Part shown: piece after piece, positions 35,823 through 50,936 of the stretch
How the letters are laid out: each line of letters starts with the position of its first letter
Position numbering within the stretch: the stretch's first letter is position 1
Assembly (NCBI GenBank): GCA_910585705.1
Contig: CAJUER010000003.1
Coordinates: 122,914-186,913 of the forward strand
DNA from: an uncultured Christensenella sp.
GTDB lineage: Bacteria > Bacillota > Clostridia > Christensenellales > Borkfalkiaceae
DNA: 64,000 nt
Reading direction: 5' to 3'
Program-made: the position numbers and the translations under genes
Notes under the pieces: generated by a model
Seen by the model: the letters and a program-made list of their open reading frames with translations, nothing else
The model's database searches: none
Told to the model about the DNA's origin: nothing

Positions 35823-36288
35823 TAAAACTAAATTAGAAAAAGAATTGCAGAAGTTACGCGAAGAAGTTTGCAAAGTGATTATGGGCGAAAGCCTGTGGTC
35901 GCAATCTACGCTTTCCAATGCGATTGAAACCAAAGAGCAGGAGCTAGTTCAAATTAAAAAGAAACAAAAAGAACTTGAATTTAAAATTAGCGAAGTGTCG
36001 TCTTATTTGTCGGCAAAGAAAAAAACTTGTTCGGATTTTGAAGATTGGGGCGAGAAGTTTGATTTGCAGGATACTGCTATGAAAAAATCAATGCTTATTA
36101 ATATGATTGACAGAATAACAGTTTACGATGATAAAATCACAGTAAAATATAGATTTAAGTGTGATTATTTGCCGGGCGGCTCAAAATATGATAAAAGTAA
36201 TGATTTAGGTTTTGAATCTGTATTGGAGGGCGGAGTATTATGTCCTGCTCGTGTACAGAGTACATACCAGCCGAACAGGGCACGATAA
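35758..36288 (+). pseudogene. Serine recombinase C-terminal coiled coil (second frame)
   Basis: Continuation of the recombinase: ELKEKEAVLSEQLKHLLN, KTKLEKELQKLREE and KQKELEFKISEVSSYLS form the coiled coil, then SMLINMIDRITVYDDKITVKYRF is the usual closing strand pair of large serine recombinases. ATG 35758 has no ribosome site, so independent translation is doubtful. The last codons cross the right island junction into rarA. In the circular form the frame would run through attP and stop on the TAA that overlaps the start of the island rarA (ATGGATAA). Confidence 0.75.
36251..36275. other. Right island junction (attR) with attP arm
   Basis: Island DNA ends and host rarA resumes at GAA 36,273-36,275. 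GTGTAC at 36,251-36,256 is 16 bases from GAA and is the inverse of GTACAC on the left. In the joined attP the two hexamers would sit symmetrically, 18 bases either side of the centre of the core. Confidence 0.75.
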
Positions 36289-37193
36289 TTTTTATAGGTT
36301 CAACAACCGAAAATCCGTTCGCTTCGATGACTCCCGCAATCGTTTCGCGTTGCCGCGTATTCGAATTTAAAAGACTTTCCGAAGAGGATATAGAGGGCGC
36401 TCTTTTAAAAGCCGTTTCAGATAAGCGTAAAGGATTGGGCGAATATAATGCCGTAATAGACGAGGACGCGTTAAAGCATATTGCCCGTGTTTCGGGCGGC
36501 GATTTGCGGACTGCTTACAACGCTTTGGAACTTGCCGTTTTGACAACTCCGCCGCAAGCCGACGGAAGCGTCCGCGTAAAGCTTTCCGACGCCGAGCAAT
36601 CTATTCAGCGTAAAGCAATGTCCTATAACGAGGACGCTTATTACGACTATCTTTCGGCTTTTTGCAAGTCTCTTCGCGGAAGCGATTCCAACGCGGCGCT
36701 GTATTACTCGATGCGGTTAATAGAGGGCGGCTGCGACCCTATGATGATTGCCCGCCGTCTTGTAATTCACTCTTCCGAAGACGTCGGAATGGCGGACCCT
36801 AACGCGCTTGTCGTTGCTTCTTCCGCAATGTATGTGCTTGAAAAAACGGGCTATCCCGAAGGGCTTATTCCGCTGTCTAATGCGATAATTTACGTTTGCG
36901 AAGCGCCGAAAAGCAACAGCGTGGTAACTGCAATGAACGCGGCTAAGCGCGACGCGAGGGAAGTGCGTGACGACGAGGGTGTGCCGCCGTATTTGAAGGA
37001 CAACACTTTCGGCGACAAGGATACCAAGTCGCAGAGTTTTAAATATAAGTATCCGCATGACTATGCGGGCGGTTGGGTGGACCAGCAATATCTACCCGAA
37101 AGATTAAAGGATAAAATTTATTATGTTCCGTCCGACTACGGCTATGAACAGACTGTAAAGCTCAACAGACGGAATAAAGGCAAACTGAAATAA
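36273..37193 (+). pseudogene. rarA: rarA (mgsA), 3' fragment
   Basis: C-terminal part of the host AAA+ protein, resuming at the shared Glu codon with EQGTIIFIGSTTENPFASMTP (sensor 1), AIVSRCRVFEFKRLS (arginine finger) and the C-terminal YPHDYAGGWVDQQYLPERL. An open frame exists from ATG 36240 in island DNA, but the product would lack the whole nucleotide-binding half. Base composition returns to host type here. See the 5' fragment for the reconstruction. Confidence 0.92.
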
Positions 37194-37214
37194 ATTAAAA
37201 AACGCACATTAAAC

Positions 37215-37249
37215 TAAGCGGCGGCGGACCTTAGGTCCGCCGCCGCTTA
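37215..37249 (+). terminator. Bidirectional terminator after rarA
   Basis: TAAGCGGCGGCGGACC at 37215-37230 and its complement at 37234-37249, loop TTA, then a T/A-rich tail. It stands between rarA and the convergent tfoX-like gene. Confidence 0.85.
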
Positions 37250-37252
37250 ATT

Positions 37253-37576
37253 TTAAATTATTTTTTTCTTTCTTGGTTTTGGTACGGGCAGTTCGTCGTA
37301 AATAGCTTCAAACAGTCTGCGCAAAAATTCGCCGTCATCCACGTCTGCCACAATCATATTCTTTGCGCCTTTGTAGGGCGGGGCAAGCTCGGCTTGCGGC
37401 ATCATTTCAAGTGCAGTAGGCACGGGCTTAATAAAAAGCCTGTCGTCGCAAATATCGCCGACTAACCTTCCGCGATAGTAAACAAGGTATTCGCCCATCA
37501 TAGGACGGAAAGTTATTTCGTCGGGCATGGAAAGCTGTTCAAAAACGTAATTCAAAAATTCTTTACTTGTTGCCAT
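37253..37576 (-). CDS. TfoX N-terminal-domain protein
   Basis: A 107-residue protein consisting only of the TfoX/Sxy N-terminal domain. ITFRPMMGEYLVYYRGRLVGDI and DRLFIKPVPTA match the family, and the chain ends in a basic KPRKKK tail. Sxy/TfoX regulates competence in gamma-proteobacteria; single-domain versions in Firmicutes have no proven role. It starts 2 bases after the radA stop, so it is the last gene of the rqcP-ispDF-radA unit. Confidence 0.8.
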   Translation of the reverse strand: MATSKEFLNYVFEQLSMPDEITFRPMMGEYLVYYRGRLVGDICDDRLFIKPVPTALEMMPQAELAPPYKGAKNMIVADVDDGEFLRRLFEAIYDELPVPKPRKKKII

Positions 37577-37578
37577 AA

Positions 37579-38949
37579 TTAATCCTTAAATAAATTTTTT
37601 ATCATACTGTTGACGTAGAGTATGGGCACGATTGCGATTTTGTCTGCGTACTTTGCAACTGACTTCATATTCTTCGCGGGCACCAAAATCTTTTTAAAAC
37701 CCATTTTCACACACTCGGCAACGCGCTTTTCGCAGTATGAAACGGCGCGGACTTCACCTGTAAGTCCCACTTCGCCGAACACCGCCGTGTATTTGTCTAC
37801 GGGTTTTGCGAAATACGAGGAAGCAAGCGCGGCGCACACAGCCAAATCGCACGAAGGCTCGCCCAGTTTAATTCCGCCCATTGCGTTTACATACACGTCG
37901 GAGGAGGAGAGTGCAAGTCCGCACCTCTTTTCAAGCACGGCAAGCAATAACACAAGTTTATTGTAGTCTACTCCGAGCGGCATACGTCTGGGCTGCCCGA
38001 ACGAGGTTTTGGAAATAAGCGTTTGAATTTCTACGTTCATACATCTTGCGCCGGTCTGAGCAGGGGTTACGACCGAACCCGCCTCCTCGCCGCGACTTTC
38101 CGAAAGGAACACGCCCGAGTAATCCGTCACGGGTTTTATTCCGTCGCCGGTCATCTCGAACACGCCGACCTCCTGAACGTTGCCGAAGCGGTTTTTAACC
38201 GCGCGTAGTATTCTGAAATTCTCCTGGTTTTCGCCCTCGAAGTAGAGGACGGTATCCATGATATGTTCAAGCACTTTCGGTCCCGCAAGCGCGCCTTCTT
38301 TGGTGACGTGCCCGACGATAAAGAATGTAATTCCGCGACTCTTTGCAATTCTCATAAGCTTGGTTGCGCATTCGCGCACTTGTCCGACGGAGCCTGCGGA
38401 AGAAGACAGGTCGTCGGTATAAACTGCCTGGATAGAGTCTATTATGCAGTATTCGACGCCGTCAAGCTCGGCTTCGAGTCCGTCAATGCAGGTTTCGTTT
38501 ATAATAAGGAGCTCGTCCGAAGCGAGTTGAAGCCTTTGCGCGCGCAGTTTTACCTGCGAACAGCTTTCCTCTGCGGAAAAATATAAAACTTTTTTATTCT
38601 GTGAAAGATAAGCCGCAATCTGCGTCAACAGCGTCGATTTGCCTATGCCGGGATCTCCGCCTATAAGCACGAGCGAGCCTTTGACGATTCCGCCGCCCAG
38701 AACGTTGTCGAATTCCGAAATTCCGGACGAGGTTCTGTCGTAATGCTCGTAAGTAATTTCGGAAAGTTTTTTTGCCCGTGCCCCGTATAATGAAGTCCGC
38801 GCCGCTTTCTGCGGTTCGGCAGGTTTTACGATTTCTTCCGCCATAGTATTGAATTTGCCGCACGAGGGACAGCGCCCCAGCCAGCGTGGACTGGAAGCCC
38901 CGCATTCGCTGCAAACAAATTCCGTCACGGTTTTATTCGTCTTTGCCAT
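37579..38949 (-). CDS. radA: DNA repair protein RadA
   Basis: RecA-like branch-migration ATPase for recombination, 456 residues. A four-Cys zinc finger (CSECGASSPRWLGRCPSC, residues 13-30) precedes Walker A GGDPGIGKST near residue 97, the RadA-specific KNRFG in RAVKNRFGNVQEVG near 250, and a Lon-protease-like C-terminal domain (GGIKLGEPSCDLAV). CTCCTTT on the plus strand marks the AAAGGAG ribosome site. It follows the ispDF gene directly. Confidence 0.96.
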   Translation of the reverse strand: MAKTNKTVTEFVCSECGASSPRWLGRCPSCGKFNTMAEEIVKPAEPQKAARTSLYGARAKKLSEITYEHYDRTSSGISEFDNVLGGGIVKGSLVLIGGDPGIGKSTLLTQIAAYLSQNKKVLYFSAEESCSQVKLRAQRLQLASDELLIINETCIDGLEAELDGVEYCIIDSIQAVYTDDLSSSAGSVGQVRECATKLMRIAKSRGITFFIVGHVTKEGALAGPKVLEHIMDTVLYFEGENQENFRILRAVKNRFGNVQEVGVFEMTGDGIKPVTDYSGVFLSESRGEEAGSVVTPAQTGARCMNVEIQTLISKTSFGQPRRMPLGVDYNKLVLLLAVLEKRCGLALSSSDVYVNAMGGIKLGEPSCDLAVCAALASSYFAKPVDKYTAVFGEVGLTGEVRAVSYCEKRVAECVKMGFKKILVPAKNMKSVAKYADKIAIVPILYVNSMIKNLFKD

Positions 38950-40119
38950 TTAATTCTCCTTTGCGCAGAGAGTGGCTATACAGTAAACGCACACGCCGCG
39001 CCCTTCGCCCACAAATCCCAAGCCTTCGCAGCTGCCTGCTGTGATTGAAATTCTATCCCTGTCCGCGCCAGTAATCGCGGAAAGGCGGGTAATCATCTTA
39101 TCTATATACGGTGAAAGCTTCGGCTTCTCTGCCTGAACCGCCACCGAAAGCCCGTTCACTTTAAGTCCCCTGTCTGCGGCTAAAAGTAAAACTTTCTTCA
39201 AAAGCTCGGCGCTGTCCGCGTCCTTGTAAGACGGGTCGCTGTCGGGAAAATAATTACCGATGTCTTTAAGCCCTGCGGCTGAAAGCACCGCGTCCATAAC
39301 CGCGTGCAACGCCGCGTCGCCGTCGCTGTGTGCAATTAAGCCTTCGTCGCTGGGAATTTCCACCCCACACAGTTTTATAAAGTTCTGTTTTTTTCCGAAC
39401 GCGTGGACGTCGACTCCGATTCCCGTGCGCAAGTCCGCTTTTTGATTTGCGCAGTAGGGGGCGGGGAACACCGTATTTGTAAAGTCCTCTTTAAACGTCA
39501 TTTTTTTATTTAAAGCTGTGCCGCAGGGGCAAATTTTTGCAGGCGATACATAGCGCGAATATAACGAACCGTCGTCCGTGTAAGCGTTTCCGTCGCCTAT
39601 CGCTTTTTCGTAAGCCGAAAGTATGTCCTTCGTGTAAAAGCCCTGCGGCGTCTGTATGTTGTAAACCGCAGAGCGGGGAGGCACGCTTTTGATAAAACCG
39701 TTTTCGGCAATCGCGGTTGTGTCGGTCGCGGGCGAAGCGCATATCGCACTGCCGTATTTTTCTACGCACTCTAAAACTGCGCGGAATTGTTCCGCTGAGG
39801 TGAACGGTCTTGCGCCGTCGTGGATAAGCGTAATTTTTTGCGTAACGCTTTTCAGTGCGTTGTAAACGCTTTGCGTGCGCGTTTCGCCGCCGTAAATTAC
39901 TTTACAGCCGAAAGGTTTGCATATTGCCGAAATTTCTTCGAAATCCTGCGGTGAAGACGTAACTATAATTTCCGCGCTTTCAAAACAGCTGCGCACAGCC
40001 GAAAGGGTGTGGTAAAGCGCGTTTGCACCGCAAAAGGGGACAAGAAGTTTATTCCTGCCCATGTGCGCACGTTCGCCTTTACCTGCCGCGCAAACTATAA
40101 CGCTGATTTTACTCTTCAT
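38950..40119 (-). CDS. ispDF: Bifunctional IspD/IspF (MEP isoprenoid pathway)
   Basis: Fused 2-C-methyl-D-erythritol 4-phosphate cytidylyltransferase and 2,4-cyclodiphosphate synthase, about 389 residues. IspD: VIVCAAGKGERAHMGRNKLL at the N-terminus and LIHDGARPF. IspF from about residue 232: GIGVDVHAFG, LIAHSDGDAALHAVMDAVL with metal ligands, and ITAGSCEGLGFVGEGRGV. The two enzymes are not consecutive in the pathway (IspE acts between), but fusions are known. ATG 40119 is preferred to TTG 40125. It overlaps the rqcP stop. Confidence 0.95.
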   Translation of the reverse strand: MKSKISVIVCAAGKGERAHMGRNKLLVPFCGANALYHTLSAVRSCFESAEIIVTSSPQDFEEISAICKPFGCKVIYGGETRTQSVYNALKSVTQKITLIHDGARPFTSAEQFRAVLECVEKYGSAICASPATDTTAIAENGFIKSVPPRSAVYNIQTPQGFYTKDILSAYEKAIGDGNAYTDDGSLYSRYVSPAKICPCGTALNKKMTFKEDFTNTVFPAPYCANQKADLRTGIGVDVHAFGKKQNFIKLCGVEIPSDEGLIAHSDGDAALHAVMDAVLSAAGLKDIGNYFPDSDPSYKDADSAELLKKVLLLAADRGLKVNGLSVAVQAEKPKLSPYIDKMITRLSAITGADRDRISITAGSCEGLGFVGEGRGVCVYCIATLCAKEN

Positions 40120-40369
40120 CGCCAACCGTCCGTATTATTTCGTAAAGGGAGGCGGCTTCGTCTTTTTTAACCGTCTCCTTTAATTCCTTTATAATAAATT
40201 TAACCGAGCCGTACGTGTAGTTTATTTCAACCTCGTCGCCGACTTTTATCTTGTGTCCCGATTTTACGGCTTTTCCGTTTACGCACACTTTGCCTTTTTC
40301 GCACGCTTCCTGCGCAAGGGTGCGCCGCTTCAAAACTCTCGAAACCTTTAAAAACTTGTCAATTCTCAT
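40109..40369 (-). CDS. rqcP: S4-domain RNA-binding protein RqcP
   Basis: An 86-residue S4 protein of the Hsp15/RqcP family. MRIDKFLKVSRVLKRRTLAQ and GKVCVNGKAVKSGHKIKVGDEV are the S4 alpha-L core. RqcP helps RqcH add alanine tails to peptides on obstructed 50S subunits. ATG 40369 is chosen because the S4 domain begins there; an upstream extension to 40516 lacks support. The chain ends in an acidic tail. It overlaps the start of ispDF. Confidence 0.88.
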   Translation of the reverse strand: MRIDKFLKVSRVLKRRTLAQEACEKGKVCVNGKAVKSGHKIKVGDEVEINYTYGSVKFIIKELKETVKKDEAASLYEIIRTVGDEE

Positions 40370-40480
40370 ATATACCACGTTAAAATTAATTTTGATAGAT
40401 TTAAAAGCCGTAAAAACTGCTTGTCGTACCGCAAGCATTTTTATATTTGGTAAATTTTTCAAAAAACCGTAAAAAAACGC

Positions 40481-40509
40481 TTGACGCGCTTGAAATATTA
40501 GTTTATAAT
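40481..40509 (+). promoter_or_regulatory. rpoB promoter
   Basis: TTGACG at 40481-40486, 17 bases, TATAAT at 40504-40509. Predicted transcription start is about 40,516, leaving a 5' leader of about 300 bases before rpoB. Confidence 0.75.
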
Positions 40510-40515
40510 AATACA

Positions 40516-40817
40516 CTGTATTAAAATGCAGTTTTTGTACTCATTTGCCGATTTTAACGCAAAATTAAAGATAATTTACGACGTTTTTCGGCAAATAGCC
40601 GCCCTTTTAACCATTAGATTATACTACATAATTATTAATTTGTAAAGAGGGGAAGGAAAATTTTTCCGCGATAAAAAAATTTTTTGCGGACAAGCATTAA
40701 CGGCATTGTAAAAATTTGTAACATTTAAGATTTTTTCCGGTGAAAAGATATATACGGATAATCGCCTATGTGAAAATAAAAAAATAAAGGCAGTTGCCAA
40801 AGGAGAATTATTCTTAA
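40516..40817 (+). promoter_or_regulatory. Long untranslated leader of rpoBC
   Basis: No gene is visible in this leader. It holds at least two possible hairpins: ATTTGCCGA near 40,543 with TCGGCAAAT near 40,590, and TCCGC near 40,663 with GCGGA near 40,685 spanning an A-run/T-run. AAAGGAG precedes rpoB. I recognise no riboswitch class. No rplJ-rplL genes precede rpoB here, so the leader may carry the control normally found in that region. Confidence 0.5.
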
Positions 40818-44840
<4,023 letters not shown>

Positions 44841-44854
44841 AGGGAGGTTAAAAT

Positions 44855-48541
<3,687 letters not shown>

Positions 48542-48562
48542 TAAAATACCGTAAAACAAGAA

Positions 48563-48605
48563 GCGGCGCAGTGCCTAAAAGCACTGCGCCGCAAATTTTT
48601 TTTAT
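48563..48605 (+). terminator. Terminator of rpoBC
   Basis: GCGGCGCAGTGC at 48563-48574 and GCACTGCGCCGC at 48581-48592 around CTAAAA, followed by AAATTTTTTT. It serves the convergent DUF368 gene as well. Confidence 0.9.
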
Positions 48606-49565
48606 TTATTCCTCGTTGCCGTCGGATTCGTTTAATTGTGTGCCAGTCTCGTTTGTCTGCGTTTGGTTTTCTTCGGAAGCGGTTTGCTCTTTCAGCTTTT
48701 CACGCTTTTCAACGTAAGCCGTCAGGCAATATGTTCCCACAGCGCCCAAAACGCACAGTATAACGCCTATGGCAATTTGCCACGCATTTAACGGCGCTTG
48801 AGGGAAGTTGCCGTTAAAGGTAATGAACAGTGCGGGGATAGAGCCCAAAACAAATCCAATTATAACCCAGCGTGTAGCGCGCGGAAATTTGTGCAGAAAA
48901 AATTTCATCAACTTTGCGATACTGAAAAAGCCTATTAATATTCCCACCGCCAGCGTACCGAGCACCAAAATCGAATGCAGGGGGTCCGTTTTGATTGCGG
49001 AAACTGTGTCCAGTACGGAATTGTAATAACCGAATATCAGCAGCAGCATAGAGCCGCTAATGCCGGGCACAACCAGCGCGCACGAAGCCGCCGCCCCGAC
49101 GAGGATTAACAGGAAGTATCCGTAAACGGGCATTGACGGCGATAAATCCACGTCGCCGAGACCGGGAACAAAGCAAATGCCGATAACCAAAAGGAAAGGG
49201 ATTACGCTTGCAACAATATCTATCTTTTTGTTGAAGCCTGTATTTAAAGCGTCCTTGAAAACTTTCGGGGTAGAACCTACCATAAGCCCCGCAAAAAGCA
49301 GAATGGTGGGCAGTGGCGCCTTATCCAGCGCGAAGCGTATCGGGAAGTACATTGCCGCAACCGCAAGCCCCACGCCCAAAATTATGGGCAGTAAAAAGAA
49401 AAAGCTGTTTTTAAAATCGCGGCGTAAATTCCCGACCGCGTTAATCAGCTTTTCGTATACGTTCAATAGTACGGCAATGGTGCCGCCGCTCACGCCGGGT
49501 ATAATCATCGAAACGCCGATTGCCGCGCCGCGAGCGATGTTTATGAAAAATTCTTTAACGTTCAT
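48606..49565 (-). CDS. DUF368 polyprenyl-phosphate transporter (PopT-like)
   Basis: A 319-residue membrane protein with about eight to ten helices. The paired repeats IIPGVSGGTIAVLLNVYEKL near residue 20 and VVPGISGSMLLLIFGYYNSV near 165 are the DUF368 hallmark. Members of this family have been implicated in returning undecaprenyl phosphate across the membrane for cell-wall synthesis. A charged cytoplasmic tail ends the chain (EENQTQTNETGTQLNESDG). No neighbouring cell-wall gene was seen. Confidence 0.85.
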   Translation of the reverse strand: MNVKEFFINIARGAAIGVSMIIPGVSGGTIAVLLNVYEKLINAVGNLRRDFKNSFFFLLPIILGVGLAVAAMYFPIRFALDKAPLPTILLFAGLMVGSTPKVFKDALNTGFNKKIDIVASVIPFLLVIGICFVPGLGDVDLSPSMPVYGYFLLILVGAAASCALVVPGISGSMLLLIFGYYNSVLDTVSAIKTDPLHSILVLGTLAVGILIGFFSIAKLMKFFLHKFPRATRWVIIGFVLGSIPALFITFNGNFPQAPLNAWQIAIGVILCVLGAVGTYCLTAYVEKREKLKEQTASEENQTQTNETGTQLNESDGNEE

Positions 49566-49601
49566 AGTTTATATTAAAATTTTACGCTACCTCGCAACGT
49601 T

Positions 49602-50036
49602 TCATACCATGTTGCTTCTTTTTACGTCGCGTATGTATTTACCCGCTATAACAAATCCAATGACAATAACCGCCGCGCCCAAACCGAAAAGAATATAAGG
49701 CACAAGGTTTGCTTTGGTGTTTCCGATTATCGTGGAGTGCGGATCGTTCTTATTGTACCAAATTGTCAGCTCGTCGCCGTCGCTTATACTATATTTAAAC
49801 CATGTGTCGACGTCCGAACGGTAAGTTTTACCGTCCACGACGTAAGTCACATATGAGGGTTTATATTCCGTGCAGGTTTCGCCTTCGCGCATTAAAACGC
49901 CTCCGCTAACGGTTGCCTGAATCTGCACATAGTCGTTCTTTTTTCCGTACATTATGCATCCGCCCAAAATCAGTCCCGCGCCGATTAACATAATGATTAA
50001 AAATGCCAAAATAAATTTAATACTTATTTTTTTCAT
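49602..50036 (-). CDS. DUF3592-like membrane protein
   Basis: A 144-residue protein with a helix at each end (FILAFLIIMLIGAGLILGG and VPYILFGLGAAVIVIGFVIA) and a beta-rich middle (PSYVTYVVDGKTYRSDVDTW, GDELTIWYNKNDP). This is the DUF3592 arrangement; the family function is unknown. It starts directly at the stop of the EFR1-like ferredoxin gene on the same strand, so it is likely co-expressed with it. Confidence 0.65.
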   Translation of the reverse strand: MKKISIKFILAFLIIMLIGAGLILGGCIMYGKKNDYVQIQATVSGGVLMREGETCTEYKPSYVTYVVDGKTYRSDVDTWFKYSISDGDELTIWYNKNDPHSTIIGNTKANLVPYILFGLGAAVIVIGFVIAGKYIRDVKRSNMV

Positions 50037-50936
50037 TTACACAAATTCTGTTAAATCTATATTTGCCTCGTTCAGCATTTCGGTAACTTCACGGTAATAC
50101 TTTTTGTAAAGTCTGTAAATTCCCTTTGCCATATCGGGAACGACGGGGAAGGCTATACTGTCGTCGTGCACAAGCTCTTCGAGGCGGTAACTGCCGTTTA
50201 CTTTCCAGTATTTGAACACACCGACGTGCACCGCGTCCATAGGACAGCCGAAGGCACAACCCATACAAAGCACGCACTTGTTCCCGAACTTAAATTTTCC
50301 GTCAACCCTTTCGATATTGTTTTCGGGGCAGGCGGCAACGCATTTTCCGCAATCAATGCACTTGTCTGCTTCCACTTTGAACATAGGTCCGTGCAAGTGC
50401 GCAAACTTCTGCTCTATCCAGCCGATAAGCGGAATAAGCATAAGCCTGTAAAAAGGCAGTTTTACGTTTTCACGCTTATGTGCTTCAAGTTCGCTGCAGT
50501 TGAGTTTTACAAGCGCCTTTGCGTAAATGTACATCTGTTTCGCCATTTCGTCGGAGTGGCGGTAAATCATATTGTACGGCATAACCACATGCCGCTCACA
50601 GGTTACGTCGTAACCCTTTTTAGAAAGAATTTTTATCAGCTTCTGCGACGAGCGGTCGTTCATATGCAACCCTTCGCCGGAAGTTTTAAATACAAACGCG
50701 CGTCTGTAAGCAACCGCAGGCAGACTTTTTGCGAATTTTATTACGGGCTCGGGTGCGCAGAATGCGTGAATGGGATAGCCCACGCCGATAAGGTCGAACC
50801 CTTCGGGCGAAGGCGCCGCGCCGCTCTTTTCCGAAATACGGTAAACCGTAACGTCGGCGTTTAAATATTTTTTATAAAGCGCGGCAACTTTCAGCGTGTT
50901 GCCCGTGCCTGAAAATACATATAATGCAACTTTCAT
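50037..50936 (-). CDS. EFR1-family flavodoxin-ferredoxin protein
   Basis: A 299-residue soluble redox protein. Residues 1-150 are a flavodoxin-like domain starting ALYVFSGTGNTLKVA (FMN phosphate loop). Residues about 193-240 hold two 4Fe-4S motifs: CIDCGKCVAACP and CVLCMGCAFGCP. EFR1-type proteins are electron carriers common in anaerobes; the partner is unknown. The gene overlaps the end of the upstream epimerase-like gene by 4 bases, so the two are coupled. Confidence 0.88.
   Translation of the reverse strand: MKVALYVFSGTGNTLKVAALYKKYLNADVTVYRISEKSGAAPSPEGFDLIGVGYPIHAFCAPEPVIKFAKSLPAVAYRRAFVFKTSGEGLHMNDRSSQKLIKILSKKGYDVTCERHVVMPYNMIYRHSDEMAKQMYIYAKALVKLNCSELEAHKRENVKLPFYRLMLIPLIGWIEQKFAHLHGPMFKVEADKCIDCGKCVAACPENNIERVDGKFKFGNKCVLCMGCAFGCPMDAVHVGVFKYWKVNGSYRLEELVHDDSIAFPVVPDMAKGIYRLYKKYYREVTEMLNEANIDLTEFV

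Larger units (their letters stand above)
22482..36275. mobile_element. 13.8-kb serine-recombinase island inserted in rarA
   Basis: The boundaries are set by where the two rarA halves stop matching the AAA+ protein: codon GAA at 22,479-22,481 on the left and GAA at 36,273-36,275 on the right. Contents in order are a full-length rarA copy, three radical-SAM genes around a small peptide gene, a P-loop kinase, a KAP-like NTPase, an ApeA-like HEPN protein, an AAA-DUF4143 ATPase, a DUF4238-like protein and a frameshifted large serine recombinase. The sequence is visibly richer in A+T than its flanks and its codons differ, which fits horizontal transfer. No conjugation or phage structural genes are present. 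Confidence 0.9.
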
